Positions 23,456-33,107 of a DNA stretch of 42,380 nucleotides are shown one piece after another. A program made the position numbers and the translations under genes. Location of the stretch: contig JAPDPR010000030.1 in the NCBI GenBank assembly GCA_034506335.1, forward strand, positions 1-42,380, in the 5' to 3' direction. The notes under the pieces were generated by a model, which did not search any database, had not been told where the DNA came from, and worked only from the letters and a program-made list of their open reading frames with translations. The first letter of the stretch is position 1, and each line of letters starts with the position of its first letter. Source of the stretch: a candidate division KSB1 bacterium (GTDB lineage: Bacteria > Zhuqueibacterota > Zhuqueibacteria > JANLFK01 > Oleimicrobiaceae).

Positions 23456-26400
23456 CACGCCACCTCTTCCAGCAGCATGGCCTCCAGCATGGCCTCAATC
23501 TGCGCGTCAGTAAAGTGCCGTGCCTTGATGGCATCGCTTGGGCACCAGGAGGCGCAGGTGCCGCACCCTTTACACAGCGCCTCGTTGATGCGCGCCACCC
23601 GCGCGCCAGAGGGGAGCACATAGAGCTCCGGCGCGTGGAACTGGCAGATGGACACACAGGTGCCGCACGCGCGGCAGCGCTCTTCCAGCACTGTACAGGT
23701 GGTGGCATCCAGGGAGACCTGGTCGCGGCTCATCAGGATGCTGGCCTTGGCTGCGGCCGCAGCCGCTTGGGACAGCGCATCACCCACACCCTTTGGCCCC
23801 TGCACGCACCCCGCGACAAAGATGCCCTCACTGGTGGTCTCCACCGGCCCAAGCTTGGGGTGGCGTTCCAGCACAAAGCCATCCGGGCCACACGGCACCT
23901 TGAGCATTTCGCGGAACTTCGAGGTATCGGGCTCGCGAGGGACCAGTCCTGCCGCCAGCACCACCAGGTCCACATCAGTCTCCACCGTGTCACGCAACAT
24001 GGCATCGAAAGCGCGCACGTGGCACCCCTGCGCCAGAGGGACCACTTCCGGTGGCCGCCCATCCGGCACGCGCACAAAGATCACCCCTTCGCCACGGGCT
24101 TGGCGATAGGCCTCCTCGCCGCCGTGGCTGGCGGTGCGCATGTCGCGGTAGAACACCACTACCTCTGCACCCATCCGGCGCAACTGCCGTGCCTGCCGCA
24201 CGGTGGTCCCACAGCAAATGCGCGAGCAGTTCGGGTTCTTGTCCGGATTCCGCGAGCCCACGCACTGGATGAACGCGACCCGCTCTACCCGCCTCCCCCC
24301 TACGAAGAGATCCGCATCACCTCCGGCAAGCGCATGCTCCAGCTCGTAGTTAGTCATCACCGCGTGAGTCTGTCCGTAGGCGAACTCTTCCGCCGGTTGA
24401 TAGGGCTGAGCGCCAATGGCCAGAATGAGCGCGCCGGCTCGCAGGAGGCCGCGCGTGGTGGTCACCTCAAAGTTCCCCACAAAGCCCGTCACCTGGGTGA
24501 CCTGGACGCTGGTCATCACGTGCACATCACTGGCCTGAAGCTGAGCAAGCTTGCGCTCGAGCAGGGTTCGAGCCGGCAGCTCATGAGGAGCCAAGAAGGC
24601 CAGCTCGCGAAGGCGCCCGCCCAGCTCGTCTTCTTTCTCCACGAGGTAGACGGGAAAGCCCTGCGCGTCAAGGCGCAGCGCCGCCTCAATGCCGGCGATG
24701 CCGCCGCCAATCACCACCACAGCCCGCTCGATGGAGATCTGTCGCTTCTCTAGCGGCTCCAAGCGATGGGCACGCGCCACGCCCATGCGAATCTGATCGC
24801 GGGCGCGCAACGTGGCCCGCTCCGGCTCCTGGCTGTGCACCCAACTGCACTGGTCACGCACGTTGACCATCTCGAAGAGGTAAGGATTGAACCCGATCAG
24901 CCGCAACGACTCCTGAAAGATGGGCTCGTGCGTACGCGGTGTGCAGGCTGCCACCACCACCCGGGTGAGCCCCTTTTCTACCACCCGCTCCTGAATCAGC
25001 TTCTGTCCGGCGTCAGAGCAGAGGAAGAGGTTATCCTCCACGTGGACCACGCCCGGCAATTCTCGCACATAGTCGGCCACACTACGCACATCCACCACGC
25101 CTGCGATGTTCACCCCGCAGTGACAGAGAAACACACCGACACGCGGCGGCCCATCAGTGTTCAGCGGCGGGATCTCCTGCTTGACCTCCTCCACGCGGCA
25201 CGCTGCCACGTAGCGTTGGGCTGCAGCTGCTGCGCCACTGCCCTGGGCCACTGAGTCCGGGATGTCCTCCGGCCCGCGGGCGCACCCACAGAGGAAGATC
25301 CCCTCCCTTGTAGTGGATAGCGGCTCACCGTTCTCCTCGACCACCTTGAAAAAGCCGCTTTCGTCCAACTCTATCCCCAGCGTCTCGGCCAGACGCGCAG
25401 TACCCTCCGCCGGCACCGCCGCTGATGCCAGGACCACCATGTCGGCCACTACCTTGTCCGGTTTGCCTGCAAAGGTGTCCTCCACAAAGATGTGGAGCTC
25501 GCCGGTCTGGGCATCGCGCACAATCTTCGACGGCTTGCCGCGGAAGTACCTGATGTAGTCGTGCTCCTTGGAGCGGTTGAAGAAGCTCTCGTACCCCTTG
25601 CCGAAGGCGCGAATGTCCGAATAGAAGATGGTCACCTGCTCGATCCCTGGTTCGTGCTCTTTGGCCAGCATAGCGTTTTTCACCGAGTTCATGCAACAGA
25701 ACCGGGAGCAGTACTGGCAATCCCTTTCTCCGCGCACGCCGACGCACTGCACAAAGGCGAGCCGTTTGGGTGGCTTGCGGTCCGAGGGGCGGATGATACG
25801 CCCGCGCGTGGGGCCGGAAGCGTTGAGCATGCGCTCAAATTCGATGCCAGTCATCACTTCGGGCGAGACGCTGTAGCCATAGGTCTTCATCGCGTACGGG
25901 TCAAACACCTCAAAACCTGTGGCCACAATCACCGCGCCCACTGGCACCTCCACATCCTGCACCTGCATGTCATAGTCGATGGCCTGTCGCTCACAGGCGC
26001 GGCGGCATCGCTCACAGACGATGAGGCGATCGTTCAGGCAGTTTTCCCGGTCGATGATGTAGGCGCTGGGCACAGCCTGGGCAAAAGGCGAGTAGATGGC
26101 CTTGCGCGCCCCTAAACCCACGTCGAACTCATTGGGCACCACCACCGGACAGACCTCACTGCACTTGCCGCAGCCGGTGCATCGCGACTGGTCCACGTAC
26201 CGCGGGTAACAGCGCACGGTGGCGGTAAAGTCGCCAGCGCTTCCGCGCAGGGCCACCACCTCGGCATTGGTGTACAGCGTTATGTTCGGATGCCGACCGG
26301 CATCCATCATCTTCGGGCCCAGGATTCAGATGGAGCAGTCCATGGTGGGAAAGGTCTTGTCCAGTTGGGCCATGTGCCCACCCAGACTGGGCGCCCTCTC

Positions 26401-26493
26401 CACCAGGTAGACGCGGACCCGCGCATTTGCCAGGTCCAACGCCGCTTGAATCCCGGCAATCCCGCCGCCTATGACCAGAACGCCCTTCTCCAT
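23455..26493 (-). CDS. hdrA: Tandem HdrA, selenocysteine-containing (two HdrA modules in one chain)
   Basis: 1012 aa when the in-frame TGA at 26326-26328 is read as selenocysteine (residue 56). The start ATG at 26493 begins [16 protein letters not shown], an FAD Rossmann motif; [11 protein letters not shown], Sec, [13 protein letters not shown] follows. Module 1 (1-450) has ferredoxin [25 protein letters not shown] and FVQCVGVRG with CSRFCCMN. Module 2 (from about 450) begins with the HdrA N-terminal domain ([13 protein letters not shown]), then a second FAD motif [25 protein letters not shown] with CSRICCG, and two C-terminal [4Fe-4S] motifs [11 protein letters not shown] and [12 protein letters not shown]. 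Module 2 lacks the Cys/Sec motif (HELPAR in its place). It starts 6 nt after hdrB. The chain resembles fused HdrA forms of bacterial bifurcating complexes. Confidence 0.9.
26288..26305 (-). promoter_or_regulatory. Bacterial SECIS-like hairpin of tandem hdrA
   Basis: On the minus strand GGATGCC, loop GGTC, GGCATCC: a perfect 7-bp stem starting 20 nt after the UGA at 26328. Compared with the other hdrA, one T-A pair has become C-G, keeping the stem. Confidence 0.8.
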
Positions 26494-26499
26494 CTCCCC

Positions 26500-27384
26500 T
26501 CACTGTGCTGCAATCTTTACCAGAAGCGGCTCCACCTTGACCTTGTGACGATGGAAACCCATCTCCTGGGCACTTTTTCCCTGCGCCAGTCCAAGGAGTT
26601 GGAAGTAGTACACCACCGGCAGCTCGAAAAGAGTGCCGAACTTGCGCGCGAGTTTGAACTGACCAAGGTCATACTCGTCGAAACAGGTGGGGCAGATCAG
26701 CCCCATGCAGTCCACGCCCAGCGCCTTGACGGAGGCGAGCACGTCGCGTGTCATCTGCGCCGGAATTTCCTCGTCCTCGCACGCCTTTCCGCAGCAAAGC
26801 AAGCGCTCTTCGTGATCCACCGGCTCGGCACCGGTGGCACGCACTAAGCTCTCGAGTATCTGTGGCCTGTCTGGGTCATCCACCCGCATGATCTTGCTGG
26901 GCTTGAGCAGGTGGCACCCGTAGTGAATGGCCACTCGCACCCCGGAAAGCGGGCGCGTGACGCTGGCCGCCACGCGGTCAAGGCCCACATCGTCGCGCAA
27001 CACGGTCACGATGTGGCGCACCGACGTGGTCCCCTTGAACTCCCGCCCGATACGCCGCAGCCGCTCGTTGACCTTTTCGCGCAAGGCTCCATCGTGCGTG
27101 AGCAGATGATTGACCTCCGACAGGGTCGCCGTGCACCCGCTGCACATGGTCACGATGGGCAGGCCCGCCTCCTCGGCCAGCGTGAGGTTACGCGCGGCGA
27201 TGCTCAGCCACGCCATCTTGTCCGAGGCCTTGAAGTAGATGGGGTCCGGGCAGCAAGTAAACCCCTGCACGTCCACCAGTTCGATGCCCAGCGCCGGCAC
27301 GGTTTTGCGCACCGCCGCCTCAAACTGGGGGTACTTGACCCCAATCATGCACCCGAAAAAAGGGATGTAGCGCAACGCAGGCAT
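26500..27384 (-). CDS. hdrB: Heterodisulfide reductase subunit B (HdrB)
   Basis: 294-aa catalytic subunit holding two non-cubane [4Fe-4S] clusters. The two CCG half-domains are visible: FFGCMIGVKYPQ, FTCCPDPIYFK and MCSGCTATL in the first; HYGCHLLKPSKI, LLCCGKACEDEE and CPTCFDEYDLGQ in the second. The ATG at 27384 is 6 nt after the hdrC stop and the stop is 6 nt before hdrA, giving the tight order hdrC-hdrB-hdrA. The native acceptor in bacteria is unknown; methanogen CoM-S-S-CoB is not expected here. Confidence 0.93.
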   Translation of the reverse strand: MPALRYIPFFGCMIGVKYPQFEAAVRKTVPALGIELVDVQGFTCCPDPIYFKASDKMAWLSIAARNLTLAEEAGLPIVTMCSGCTATLSEVNHLLTHDGALREKVNERLRRIGREFKGTTSVRHIVTVLRDDVGLDRVAASVTRPLSGVRVAIHYGCHLLKPSKIMRVDDPDRPQILESLVRATGAEPVDHEERLLCCGKACEDEEIPAQMTRDVLASVKALGVDCMGLICPTCFDEYDLGQFKLARKFGTLFELPVVYYFQLLGLAQGKSAQEMGFHRHKVKVEPLLVKIAAQ

Positions 27385-27390
27385 TGGCGC

Positions 27391-27846
27391 CTACATGAGC
27401 TCCCTGAGTTCCTCCACCGGCACACGAGGCAGAGGGGGCAGCCCCAGCTCAGCACGCATGCGTTCGGTGGCGCTGGTCACGCTGGCCGTCAGACCCTGCT
27501 CCTTCACACTGTTGACCATTGAGGCCACCTTCTGGGGGGCATGCTCCTTCGCGCGCGCGAGGTTTTTCAGCGCGATGATTACCTCTACCGGGCGCACGTC
27601 CTGGGGGCAGCGCTCGTAGCAGTTGTAACAGTTGGTGCAGAGCCAGATGACCGAGTCCTCGCCGAGCAGCTCCTCCTCCAACCCCATGATGCTCTTGAGC
27701 ATGATCATGCGCGGGTTGAAGCGCGGCGAGTAGCGCGCCGCCGGGCAGTCCCCCACGCACGCGCCACATTGGAAACAGTAACTGTGCATCTCGCCGCCCA
27801 GCACGGCGTTGAGCTTGTCGCGGAATCCAAACGCGATAGTAGGCAT
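27391..27846 (-). CDS. hdrC: Heterodisulfide reductase subunit C (HdrC)
   Basis: 151-aa two-cluster ferredoxin subunit relaying electrons between HdrA and HdrB. It has CFQCGACVGDCPAARY and CTNCYNCYERCPQDV, both CxxCxxCxxxCP, separated by the helix FNPRMIMLKSIMGLEEELL typical of HdrC. The frame runs back to 27894, but the ATG at 27846 has AAAGGAGT upstream and lies 4 nt after the korC stop, so transcription and translation appear continuous from the Kor genes into the Hdr genes. Confidence 0.93.
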   Translation of the reverse strand: MPTIAFGFRDKLNAVLGGEMHSYCFQCGACVGDCPAARYSPRFNPRMIMLKSIMGLEEELLGEDSVIWLCTNCYNCYERCPQDVRPVEVIIALKNLARAKEHAPQKVASMVNSVKEQGLTASVTSATERMRAELGLPPLPRVPVEELRELM

Positions 27847-27850
27847 CAGG

Positions 27851-28462
27851 CTACTCCTTTGCCGCGGCCTTGCGCTTCCGTGGTGACCCGGCACCAGATG
27901 CCGCCCTCTGCTCCCCCCTGCTCGCCAATAGCTTCATCCCGTACTCGTAACCAGTCTCAAACGCCTTGCGATTGATCTCCTCGGTGCCCTTGGGAATGGA
28001 ACTGAGCACCGCCTTCTCCATCGCCTCCTTGCTCACGGTGTTGGTCACGGCGGTGAAAAAGCCCAGCATGACGATGTTAAGCACAATCCTCCTGCCCAGC
28101 TGCTCTGCCAAGCGGGTGGCCGGCACGGCGTACATGCGGATGTTGTCCCGGGGCGGCTTGGCCTTGACCAAGTCCTCCTCGATGAGGAGCAGCCCATTGG
28201 GGTCCAATTCCGGCTCGAACTTGGTATAGGCCTCTTGCGACATGGCGATGAGAATGTTGGGCGTGCGAATGTAGGGGTAATGGATGGGCTCGTCCGAACA
28301 GATAACCTGGGCGCTGCAGGCACTGCCACGTGCCTCAGGGCCAAAACTCTGCGTGAGCGTGGCATGCTTCTTCTCAAAAATCGCGGTGGCCTTCCCGATG
28401 ATGTAGCCGGCCAGGATGACTCCCTGCCCACCGTAGCCTGATACTCTGATCTCCGTGCGCAT
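27851..28462 (-). CDS. korC: 2-oxoglutarate:ferredoxin oxidoreductase, gamma subunit
   Basis: 203-aa gamma subunit of the four-subunit 2-oxoacid:ferredoxin oxidoreductase. Motifs are the N-terminal GYGGQGVILAGYIIGKA, the TQSFGPEARGSACSAQV segment and MSQEAYTKF. The ATG at 28462 has AAGGAG upstream; the frame opens earlier at 28516 inside korB. The last 25 residues are rich in Arg/Lys/Ala and look like a disordered tail. The gene order delta-alpha-beta-gamma is the usual KorDABC order. Confidence 0.92.
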   Translation of the reverse strand: MRTEIRVSGYGGQGVILAGYIIGKATAIFEKKHATLTQSFGPEARGSACSAQVICSDEPIHYPYIRTPNILIAMSQEAYTKFEPELDPNGLLLIEEDLVKAKPPRDNIRMYAVPATRLAEQLGRRIVLNIVMLGFFTAVTNTVSKEAMEKAVLSSIPKGTEEINRKAFETGYEYGMKLLASRGEQRAASGAGSPRKRKAAAKE

Positions 28463-28493
28463 GGCGCGTGACTCCTTAGGTCGTGAGGCGGCC

Positions 28494-29414
28494 TCAGGCC
28501 GCTTTGGACTCGTCACTCTGAGCCGTCGCCGAAAACGCCCCCTGGTAGGGCACGAAGGCCTCTCCCAGCACCTTCTTCATGTGCTCGTTGTACGCCTCAA
28601 GAAACGTGGGACGCGTGGTGTCCACAAACTTGCCCACGATGATCTTTTGCTGAAAACCGATGTCCAGGTCCTTCGGATCTGCCCCGTGCCTGATTTCGCA
28701 ATTGTCGTGGTAGAACTTCATCAAGTCCAAGCCGGTCCCCAGCCGGTTGCGCCGCGCGTAGAGGGTGGAGCATGGAGCAATTACCTCCACCACCGAGAAA
28801 CCGGGCTTGAGCAGGGCCTCGGTCATCGCCCTGGTGAGGCGGCGGATATGGAGGGCTGTCCACCGCGCCACATAGACCGCCCCGCACGAGGCAGCCAGCA
28901 GAGGAATGTTGAAGGGCCGCTCAAAGTTCCCATAGGGCGAGGTTGAGCAGTTGGCCATCACCGGCGTGGTCGGACCTACTTGCCCACCGGTCATGGCGTA
29001 AATAAAGTTGTTCACGCAGATCACGGTGATGTCCATGTTTCGCCGTGCCGCGTGGATGAAATGGTTACCGCCAATGGCAATCAGGTCTCCATCGCCGCTG
29101 AACACGACCACCTTGAGCTCCGGATTGGCCAGCTTCAGCCCGGTGGCAAATGCAATTGCTCTCCCGTGCGTGGTGTGAAATGAGTCCAGCTTGACATAAC
29201 CTGCCACCCTGCCGCTACAGCCAATCCCTGACACGACCGCCACTTTGTCCAGAGGCAGACCAGATTCCTTTAGGGCGTTGAGGAAGCACGCCACCGAGGT
29301 GCCTATGCCGCACGTAGGACACCAGATGTGCGGGATGCGATCCATGCGCAGGAATGGTTCCAAGGGGTGTTCGTGGCGCAGCTCGGGTTCGTGTACAACC
29401 GCTCCTTGCGTCAT
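28494..29414 (-). CDS. korB: 2-oxoglutarate:ferredoxin oxidoreductase, beta subunit (TPP-binding)
   Basis: 306-aa beta subunit that binds thiamine diphosphate and a [4Fe-4S] cluster. The N-terminal WCPTCGIG supplies cluster cysteines; SGIGCSGRVAGY and TTHGRAIAFATG are family motifs. The TPP/Mg signature FSGDGDLIAIGGNHF continues to VICVNNFIYAMTGGQ. The ATG at 29414 overlaps the korA stop by 4 nt (ATGA). Assignment to 2-oxoglutarate rather than pyruvate or branched-chain acids rests on sequence type and on the adjacent succinyl-CoA synthetase genes. Confidence 0.92.
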   Translation of the reverse strand: MTQGAVVHEPELRHEHPLEPFLRMDRIPHIWCPTCGIGTSVACFLNALKESGLPLDKVAVVSGIGCSGRVAGYVKLDSFHTTHGRAIAFATGLKLANPELKVVVFSGDGDLIAIGGNHFIHAARRNMDITVICVNNFIYAMTGGQVGPTTPVMANCSTSPYGNFERPFNIPLLAASCGAVYVARWTALHIRRLTRAMTEALLKPGFSVVEVIAPCSTLYARRNRLGTGLDLMKFYHDNCEIRHGADPKDLDIGFQQKIIVGKFVDTTRPTFLEAYNEHMKKVLGEAFVPYQGAFSATAQSDESKAA

Positions 29415-30568
29415 CGGGCCGCCTCCTCTATCACCTTGAGAATCTCCGAAGGTTCATGCACTCCGCCACCGCCGTGCGGAACCTGGTAACACGGCACTTT
29501 GCCATGCGCGCAGCGCTCCACTTCCAGGATTATCTGCCCAAAGTTGATCTCCGGCACCACAAAGGCCTTCACTTTTTCGGCAAGCTGGGCGATGCGCCGT
29601 TCCGGAAATGGCCACACCGTGACCAGCTTCAGGTCGCCGACCCTGATCCCCTCCTTGCGCGCCTCCGCTAAGGCAGCCTGCACCACTCGATTGGTAATGC
29701 CGTAGGAAACCACAACTACGTCGGCCTTATCGGTGCCATGCTCTTCGACGCGCACGATCTTGTCGGCGTTCTTGCGGATCTTGTCCACCAGGCGCCGCAC
29801 CAGCTTGTTCTGCGCTTCGGCGCTCATCACCGGGTAGCCGCGCTCATCGTGAGTGAGGCCGGTACTGTGGATGCGGTAGCCATCACCGGCCTTGATGATT
29901 TCAGGTACCAGGTCCTCACAGGGTTCGTAGGGCAAGTACTGGCCCGGAGGTTTCTTGGTGTAGCGACGGGGTACCAGCTCGATCTCGTCGGCCTCCGGAA
30001 TGACCACCTTTTCGGTCATGTGCCCCACACACTCATCCATCATCACAAGCACGGGCACGCGGTATTGCTCGGATAGATTAAACGCTTGGATGGTGAGGTC
30101 GAACGCCTCCTGGGGCGAGTTGGGGCAGAGGGCGATGATTTCATAGTCGCCGTGGGAACCCCAGCGAGCCTGCATCATATCCGCCTGCCCCACCATGGTG
30201 GGCAGGCCGGTCGACGGACCGCCGCGCTGCACGTTCACCACCACACAGGGCGTCTCCATCATGGCGGCCAGGCCGATGTTTTCCATCATCAGCGAAAACC
30301 CAGGCCCGGAGGTGACGGTCATCGCCTTGGCCCCTCCCCAGGCTGCCCCCACCACCGCCGCCATGGAGCCCAGCTCGTCTTCCATCTGAATGAAGATGCC
30401 GCCCACGTGCGGGAAGCGTTCCGCAATGCGTTCGGCCACTTCGGTGGACGGCGTGATGGGGTAGCCGGCAAAGAAGCGGCACCCTGCCGCCAATGCCCCC
30501 TCTGCACATGCGTGGTCGCCGTCCAGGTAGTGCTCGCCGGTCAGTACTCCTCTCGGGTCGGCCTTCAC
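29411..30568 (-). CDS. korA: 2-oxoglutarate:ferredoxin oxidoreductase, alpha subunit
   Basis: 385-aa alpha subunit with the pyrimidine-domain motif FAGYPITPSTEVAE, EDELGSMAAVVGAAWGGAKA, TSGPGFSLMMENIG, and the C-terminal transketolase-like region with WPFPE. The frame opens at 30604, but I take GTG at 30568 because AGGAGG lies 7 nt upstream and the protein then begins close to conserved sequence. It sits 47 nt after korD and overlaps korB by 4 nt. Confidence 0.93.
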   Translation of the reverse strand: MKADPRGVLTGEHYLDGDHACAEGALAAGCRFFAGYPITPSTEVAERIAERFPHVGGIFIQMEDELGSMAAVVGAAWGGAKAMTVTSGPGFSLMMENIGLAAMMETPCVVVNVQRGGPSTGLPTMVGQADMMQARWGSHGDYEIIALCPNSPQEAFDLTIQAFNLSEQYRVPVLVMMDECVGHMTEKVVIPEADEIELVPRRYTKKPPGQYLPYEPCEDLVPEIIKAGDGYRIHSTGLTHDERGYPVMSAEAQNKLVRRLVDKIRKNADKIVRVEEHGTDKADVVVVSYGITNRVVQAALAEARKEGIRVGDLKLVTVWPFPERRIAQLAEKVKAFVVPEINFGQIILEVERCAHGKVPCYQVPHGGGGVHEPSEILKVIEEAAR

Positions 30569-30615
30569 CGCTGTCCTCCTGCAATTGTCTTCTCCGGCCA
30601 CCACGCGCGCCCTGG

Positions 30616-30897
30616 CTACGTGGTAGTCTCCTCGGCCCCCTCTTCCAACAGGACGCTAAAGATCGCAAACTCCGGGCAAATGGATTCGCAAAGGTCGCAG
30701 TTGACGCATTCGCCCGGTTTCTTCACGTACGGCGGGTGATAGCCCTTGGAGTTGAACTCAGCGGACAGCTCCAACACATCTTTGGGGCAGTATTCCACAC
30801 AGAATCCGCACCCTTTACACCGCTCCTTGACGATGTAGACTGCCCCGCGCGGGACTTTCATCTTATCGGCATCTAAGGGCACGCGCCAGAACTGCAT
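30616..30897 (-). CDS. korD: 2-oxoglutarate:ferredoxin oxidoreductase, delta (ferredoxin-like) subunit
   Basis: 93-aa ferredoxin-like subunit with two [4Fe-4S] motifs, CKGCGFCVEYCP and CVNCDLCESICP. The ATG at 30897 has GGAGGT 6 nt upstream; the frame runs back to 30975 into sucD without conserved sequence. It lies 23 nt after the sucD stop, so the Suc and Kor genes are probably one transcript. The pair of enzymes converts 2-oxoglutarate to succinate or the reverse. Confidence 0.92.
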   Translation of the reverse strand: MQFWRVPLDADKMKVPRGAVYIVKERCKGCGFCVEYCPKDVLELSAEFNSKGYHPPYVKKPGECVNCDLCESICPEFAIFSVLLEEGAEETTT

Positions 30898-30920
30898 CCT
30901 TCCACCTCCTTGCACCAGGC

Positions 30921-31796
30921 TCAGTGTCCCAGCACCTGGGCCACCGTTTTGCCGATGGTGGCCGGGCTCTCGCACACGGTGACGCCCGCTTCGCGCAGTG
31001 CCGCCATCTTCTCCGCCGCAGTACCTTTGCCGCCGGCGATGATGGCCCCGGCATGTCCCATGCGCCTGCCTGGGGGCGCCGTACGCCCGGCAATGAAGCT
31101 GATGACCGGTTTGCTCATGCTTGTCTTCACAAAGGCGGCTGCCTCCTCCTCGGCCGTGCCGCCGATCTCACCGATGAGCACCACCGCATCGGTCTCTGGA
31201 TCCTCCTCAAAAAGGCGCAAGGCATCCACAAAGGTGGTGCCAATGATGGGATCGCCCCCTATGCCAATACAGGTGGACTGGCCAATACCCAGGCTGGTCA
31301 GCTGCCAAACCGCCTCGTAGGTGAGCGTACCGCTGCGCGACACAACACCCACACGTCCTTCTCTGTGAATGGCCCCGGGCATGATGCCCAGTTTGCATTT
31401 ACCCGGCGAAATGACCCCTGGGCAATTGGGACCCACCAGGCGCGTCTTGCGCCCTTGCAGGAACTGGTACACCTTCAGCATGTCCAGCGTGGGGATCCCC
31501 TCCGTGATGCAGACCACCAGCTCCAGCCCTGCGTCGGCTGCCTCCATGATGGCATCGGCCGAAAAGGCAGCCGGAACAAAGATTACCGACGCATTGGCCC
31601 CCTCCTTTTCCACTGCCTCGCGCACGGTGTCGAAAACCGGCACCTTCCCTTCCCACACCTGGCCGCCCTTGTCCGGAGTTACGCCTGCCACGATGTTGGT
31701 GCCGTACTCAAGCATTTGACGGGCATGAAAACTGCCCTCGCCTCCAGTAATCCCCTGCACCACTACCCGAGTGCTCTTATCTACCAGGATGCTCAA
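30921..31796 (-). CDS. sucD: Succinyl-CoA synthetase alpha subunit (ADP/GDP-forming)
   Basis: 291-aa alpha subunit carrying the phosphohistidine. Visible are the CoA-binding Rossmann motif [40 protein letters not shown], and the active-site His in [10 protein letters not shown] (about residue 248). The start codon is TTG at 31796 with GGGAGGA 7 nt upstream, and no nearby ATG fits. It lies 39 nt after sucC. Together with Kor it links 2-oxoglutarate, succinyl-CoA and succinate with substrate-level phosphorylation. Confidence 0.95.
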   Translation of the reverse strand: MSILVDKSTRVVVQGITGGEGSFHARQMLEYGTNIVAGVTPDKGGQVWEGKVPVFDTVREAVEKEGANASVIFVPAAFSADAIMEAADAGLELVVCITEGIPTLDMLKVYQFLQGRKTRLVGPNCPGVISPGKCKLGIMPGAIHREGRVGVVSRSGTLTYEAVWQLTSLGIGQSTCIGIGGDPIIGTTFVDALRLFEEDPETDAVVLIGEIGGTAEEEAAAFVKTSMSKPVISFIAGRTAPPGRRMGHAGAIIAGGKGTAAEKMAALREAGVTVCESPATIGKTVAQVLGH

Positions 31797-31835
31797 TGCT
31801 GGTCCTCCCTGCTCTGCGTCTTCTCGCCGCTCTCT

Positions 31836-32996
31836 TCAATTCCGCATGACCTCGACCACCTTCTGCGCCGCCTCCGCGAAGCTGGTGGCCACCGCGAAGT
31901 TGAGTCCGGACGTGGCCAGCAACTCCGCGGCCTCCTTGGCGTTGGTCCCTTCCAGACGCACCACCAGCGGCACCCTGAGGTCGATCTTGCGCGCTGCCTC
32001 GATCACGCCCCTTGCCACGCGATCGCAGCGTACGATGCCGCCGAAGATGTTGATCAAGACCGCCTTCACCTTCTTGTCGGACAGCAGGATGCGGAAGCCG
32101 TTTTCCACCGTCTCCGCCGAGGCCCCGCCACCCACGTCCAGGAAGTTTGCCGGTTCGGCACCCGCCAGCTTGATGATGTCCATCGTGGCCATGGCGAGGC
32201 CTGCCCCGTTGACCATGCACCCCACCGTTCCGTCCAGGCGGATGTAGTTGAGGTCGTATTTGGTCGCCTCCACCTCCAATGGGTCTTCTTCATCCAAGTC
32301 GCGCAGCGCGAGCAAATCGGGATGACGGTACAGGGCGTTGTCATCCAGATTAATCTTTGCATCCAGCGCGAGCACCCGACCGTCGGTGGTCACTACCAGC
32401 GGGTTGATCTCCGCAAGGGAGCAGTCGTAGGTCATGTAGGCACTGGCTAGTGCGGTGAAGAAGCGCACCGCGTTCTTCAGCTGCTCCCCGTGCAAGCCTA
32501 AGCCGAAGGCTAACTTGCGCGCCTGGAACGGCTGCATGCCCACGCTGCGGTCGAGGTACTCTTTCAGGATCTTCTCCGGGCTTTCGGCCGCCACTTTCTC
32601 GATTTCCACCCCGCCTTCAGTGCTGGCCATGAACACGAGCGCGTTGCGCGCCCGATCCAACACGATACCCGCGTAGAGCTCCTGCGCAATGTCCAGTGCC
32701 TGTTCCACCAGTACCTTCCGCACCACCTTGCCTTCAGGCCCGGTCTGATGGGTGACCAGTGTCATGCCTAGCATCTTCGCCGCGGTAGCGCCCGCTTCGG
32801 TCCGCGGCACAACTCGTACCCCCCCTCCTTTTCCCCTCCCTCCTGCGTGAATCTGCGCCTTGACCACGACTTTGTCGCCGCCGATCTCATCGGCGATGCG
32901 CTGCGCCTCCTCCGCGGCAAAGGCCACGCCACCAGCCGGCACGGCCACCCCGCTCTTCTTCAACAACTCCTTGGCCTGGTACTCGTGAATCTTCAT
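31836..32996 (-). CDS. sucC: Succinyl-CoA synthetase beta subunit
   Basis: 386-aa ATP-grasp beta subunit. Motifs are the N-terminal [49 protein letters not shown], and [17 protein letters not shown] with the [10 protein letters not shown] signature. It is first in the long minus-strand redox cluster. About 320 nt of untranslated, strongly structured sequence separates it from the predicted promoter at 33327-33355. Confidence 0.95.
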   Translation of the reverse strand: MKIHEYQAKELLKKSGVAVPAGGVAFAAEEAQRIADEIGGDKVVVKAQIHAGGRGKGGGVRVVPRTEAGATAAKMLGMTLVTHQTGPEGKVVRKVLVEQALDIAQELYAGIVLDRARNALVFMASTEGGVEIEKVAAESPEKILKEYLDRSVGMQPFQARKLAFGLGLHGEQLKNAVRFFTALASAYMTYDCSLAEINPLVVTTDGRVLALDAKINLDDNALYRHPDLLALRDLDEEDPLEVEATKYDLNYIRLDGTVGCMVNGAGLAMATMDIIKLAGAEPANFLDVGGGASAETVENGFRILLSDKKVKAVLINIFGGIVRCDRVARGVIEAARKIDLRVPLVVRLEGTNAKEAAELLATSGLNFAVATSFAEAAQKVVEVMRN

Positions 32997-33050
32997 CCGT
33001 CCTCCGTCTGTCCTGCGACGCCCTCACCTGTTCCGAACCGCCATCCGAAA

Positions 33051-33107
33051 GTAGAAAAGCCAATCAGCGTGCAAAGGTTCCGCTCCTGCGGACACGCTAA
33101 TTGGCTT
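33051..33107 (-). terminator. Terminator-like hairpin upstream of sucC
   Basis: On the minus strand AAGCCAATTAGCGTG pairs with CACGCTGATTGGCTT (15 bp, one G-T pair), with a small inner stem TCCGC/GCGGA, and is followed by TTTTCTACTTT. Stem strength is good and the T-run imperfect. It could end a short RNA or act as an attenuator for the suc-kor-hdr genes. Confidence 0.55.

Noticed and set aside
30924-32450. 508-codon plus-strand frame
   Set aside because: Antisense to sucD and sucC.
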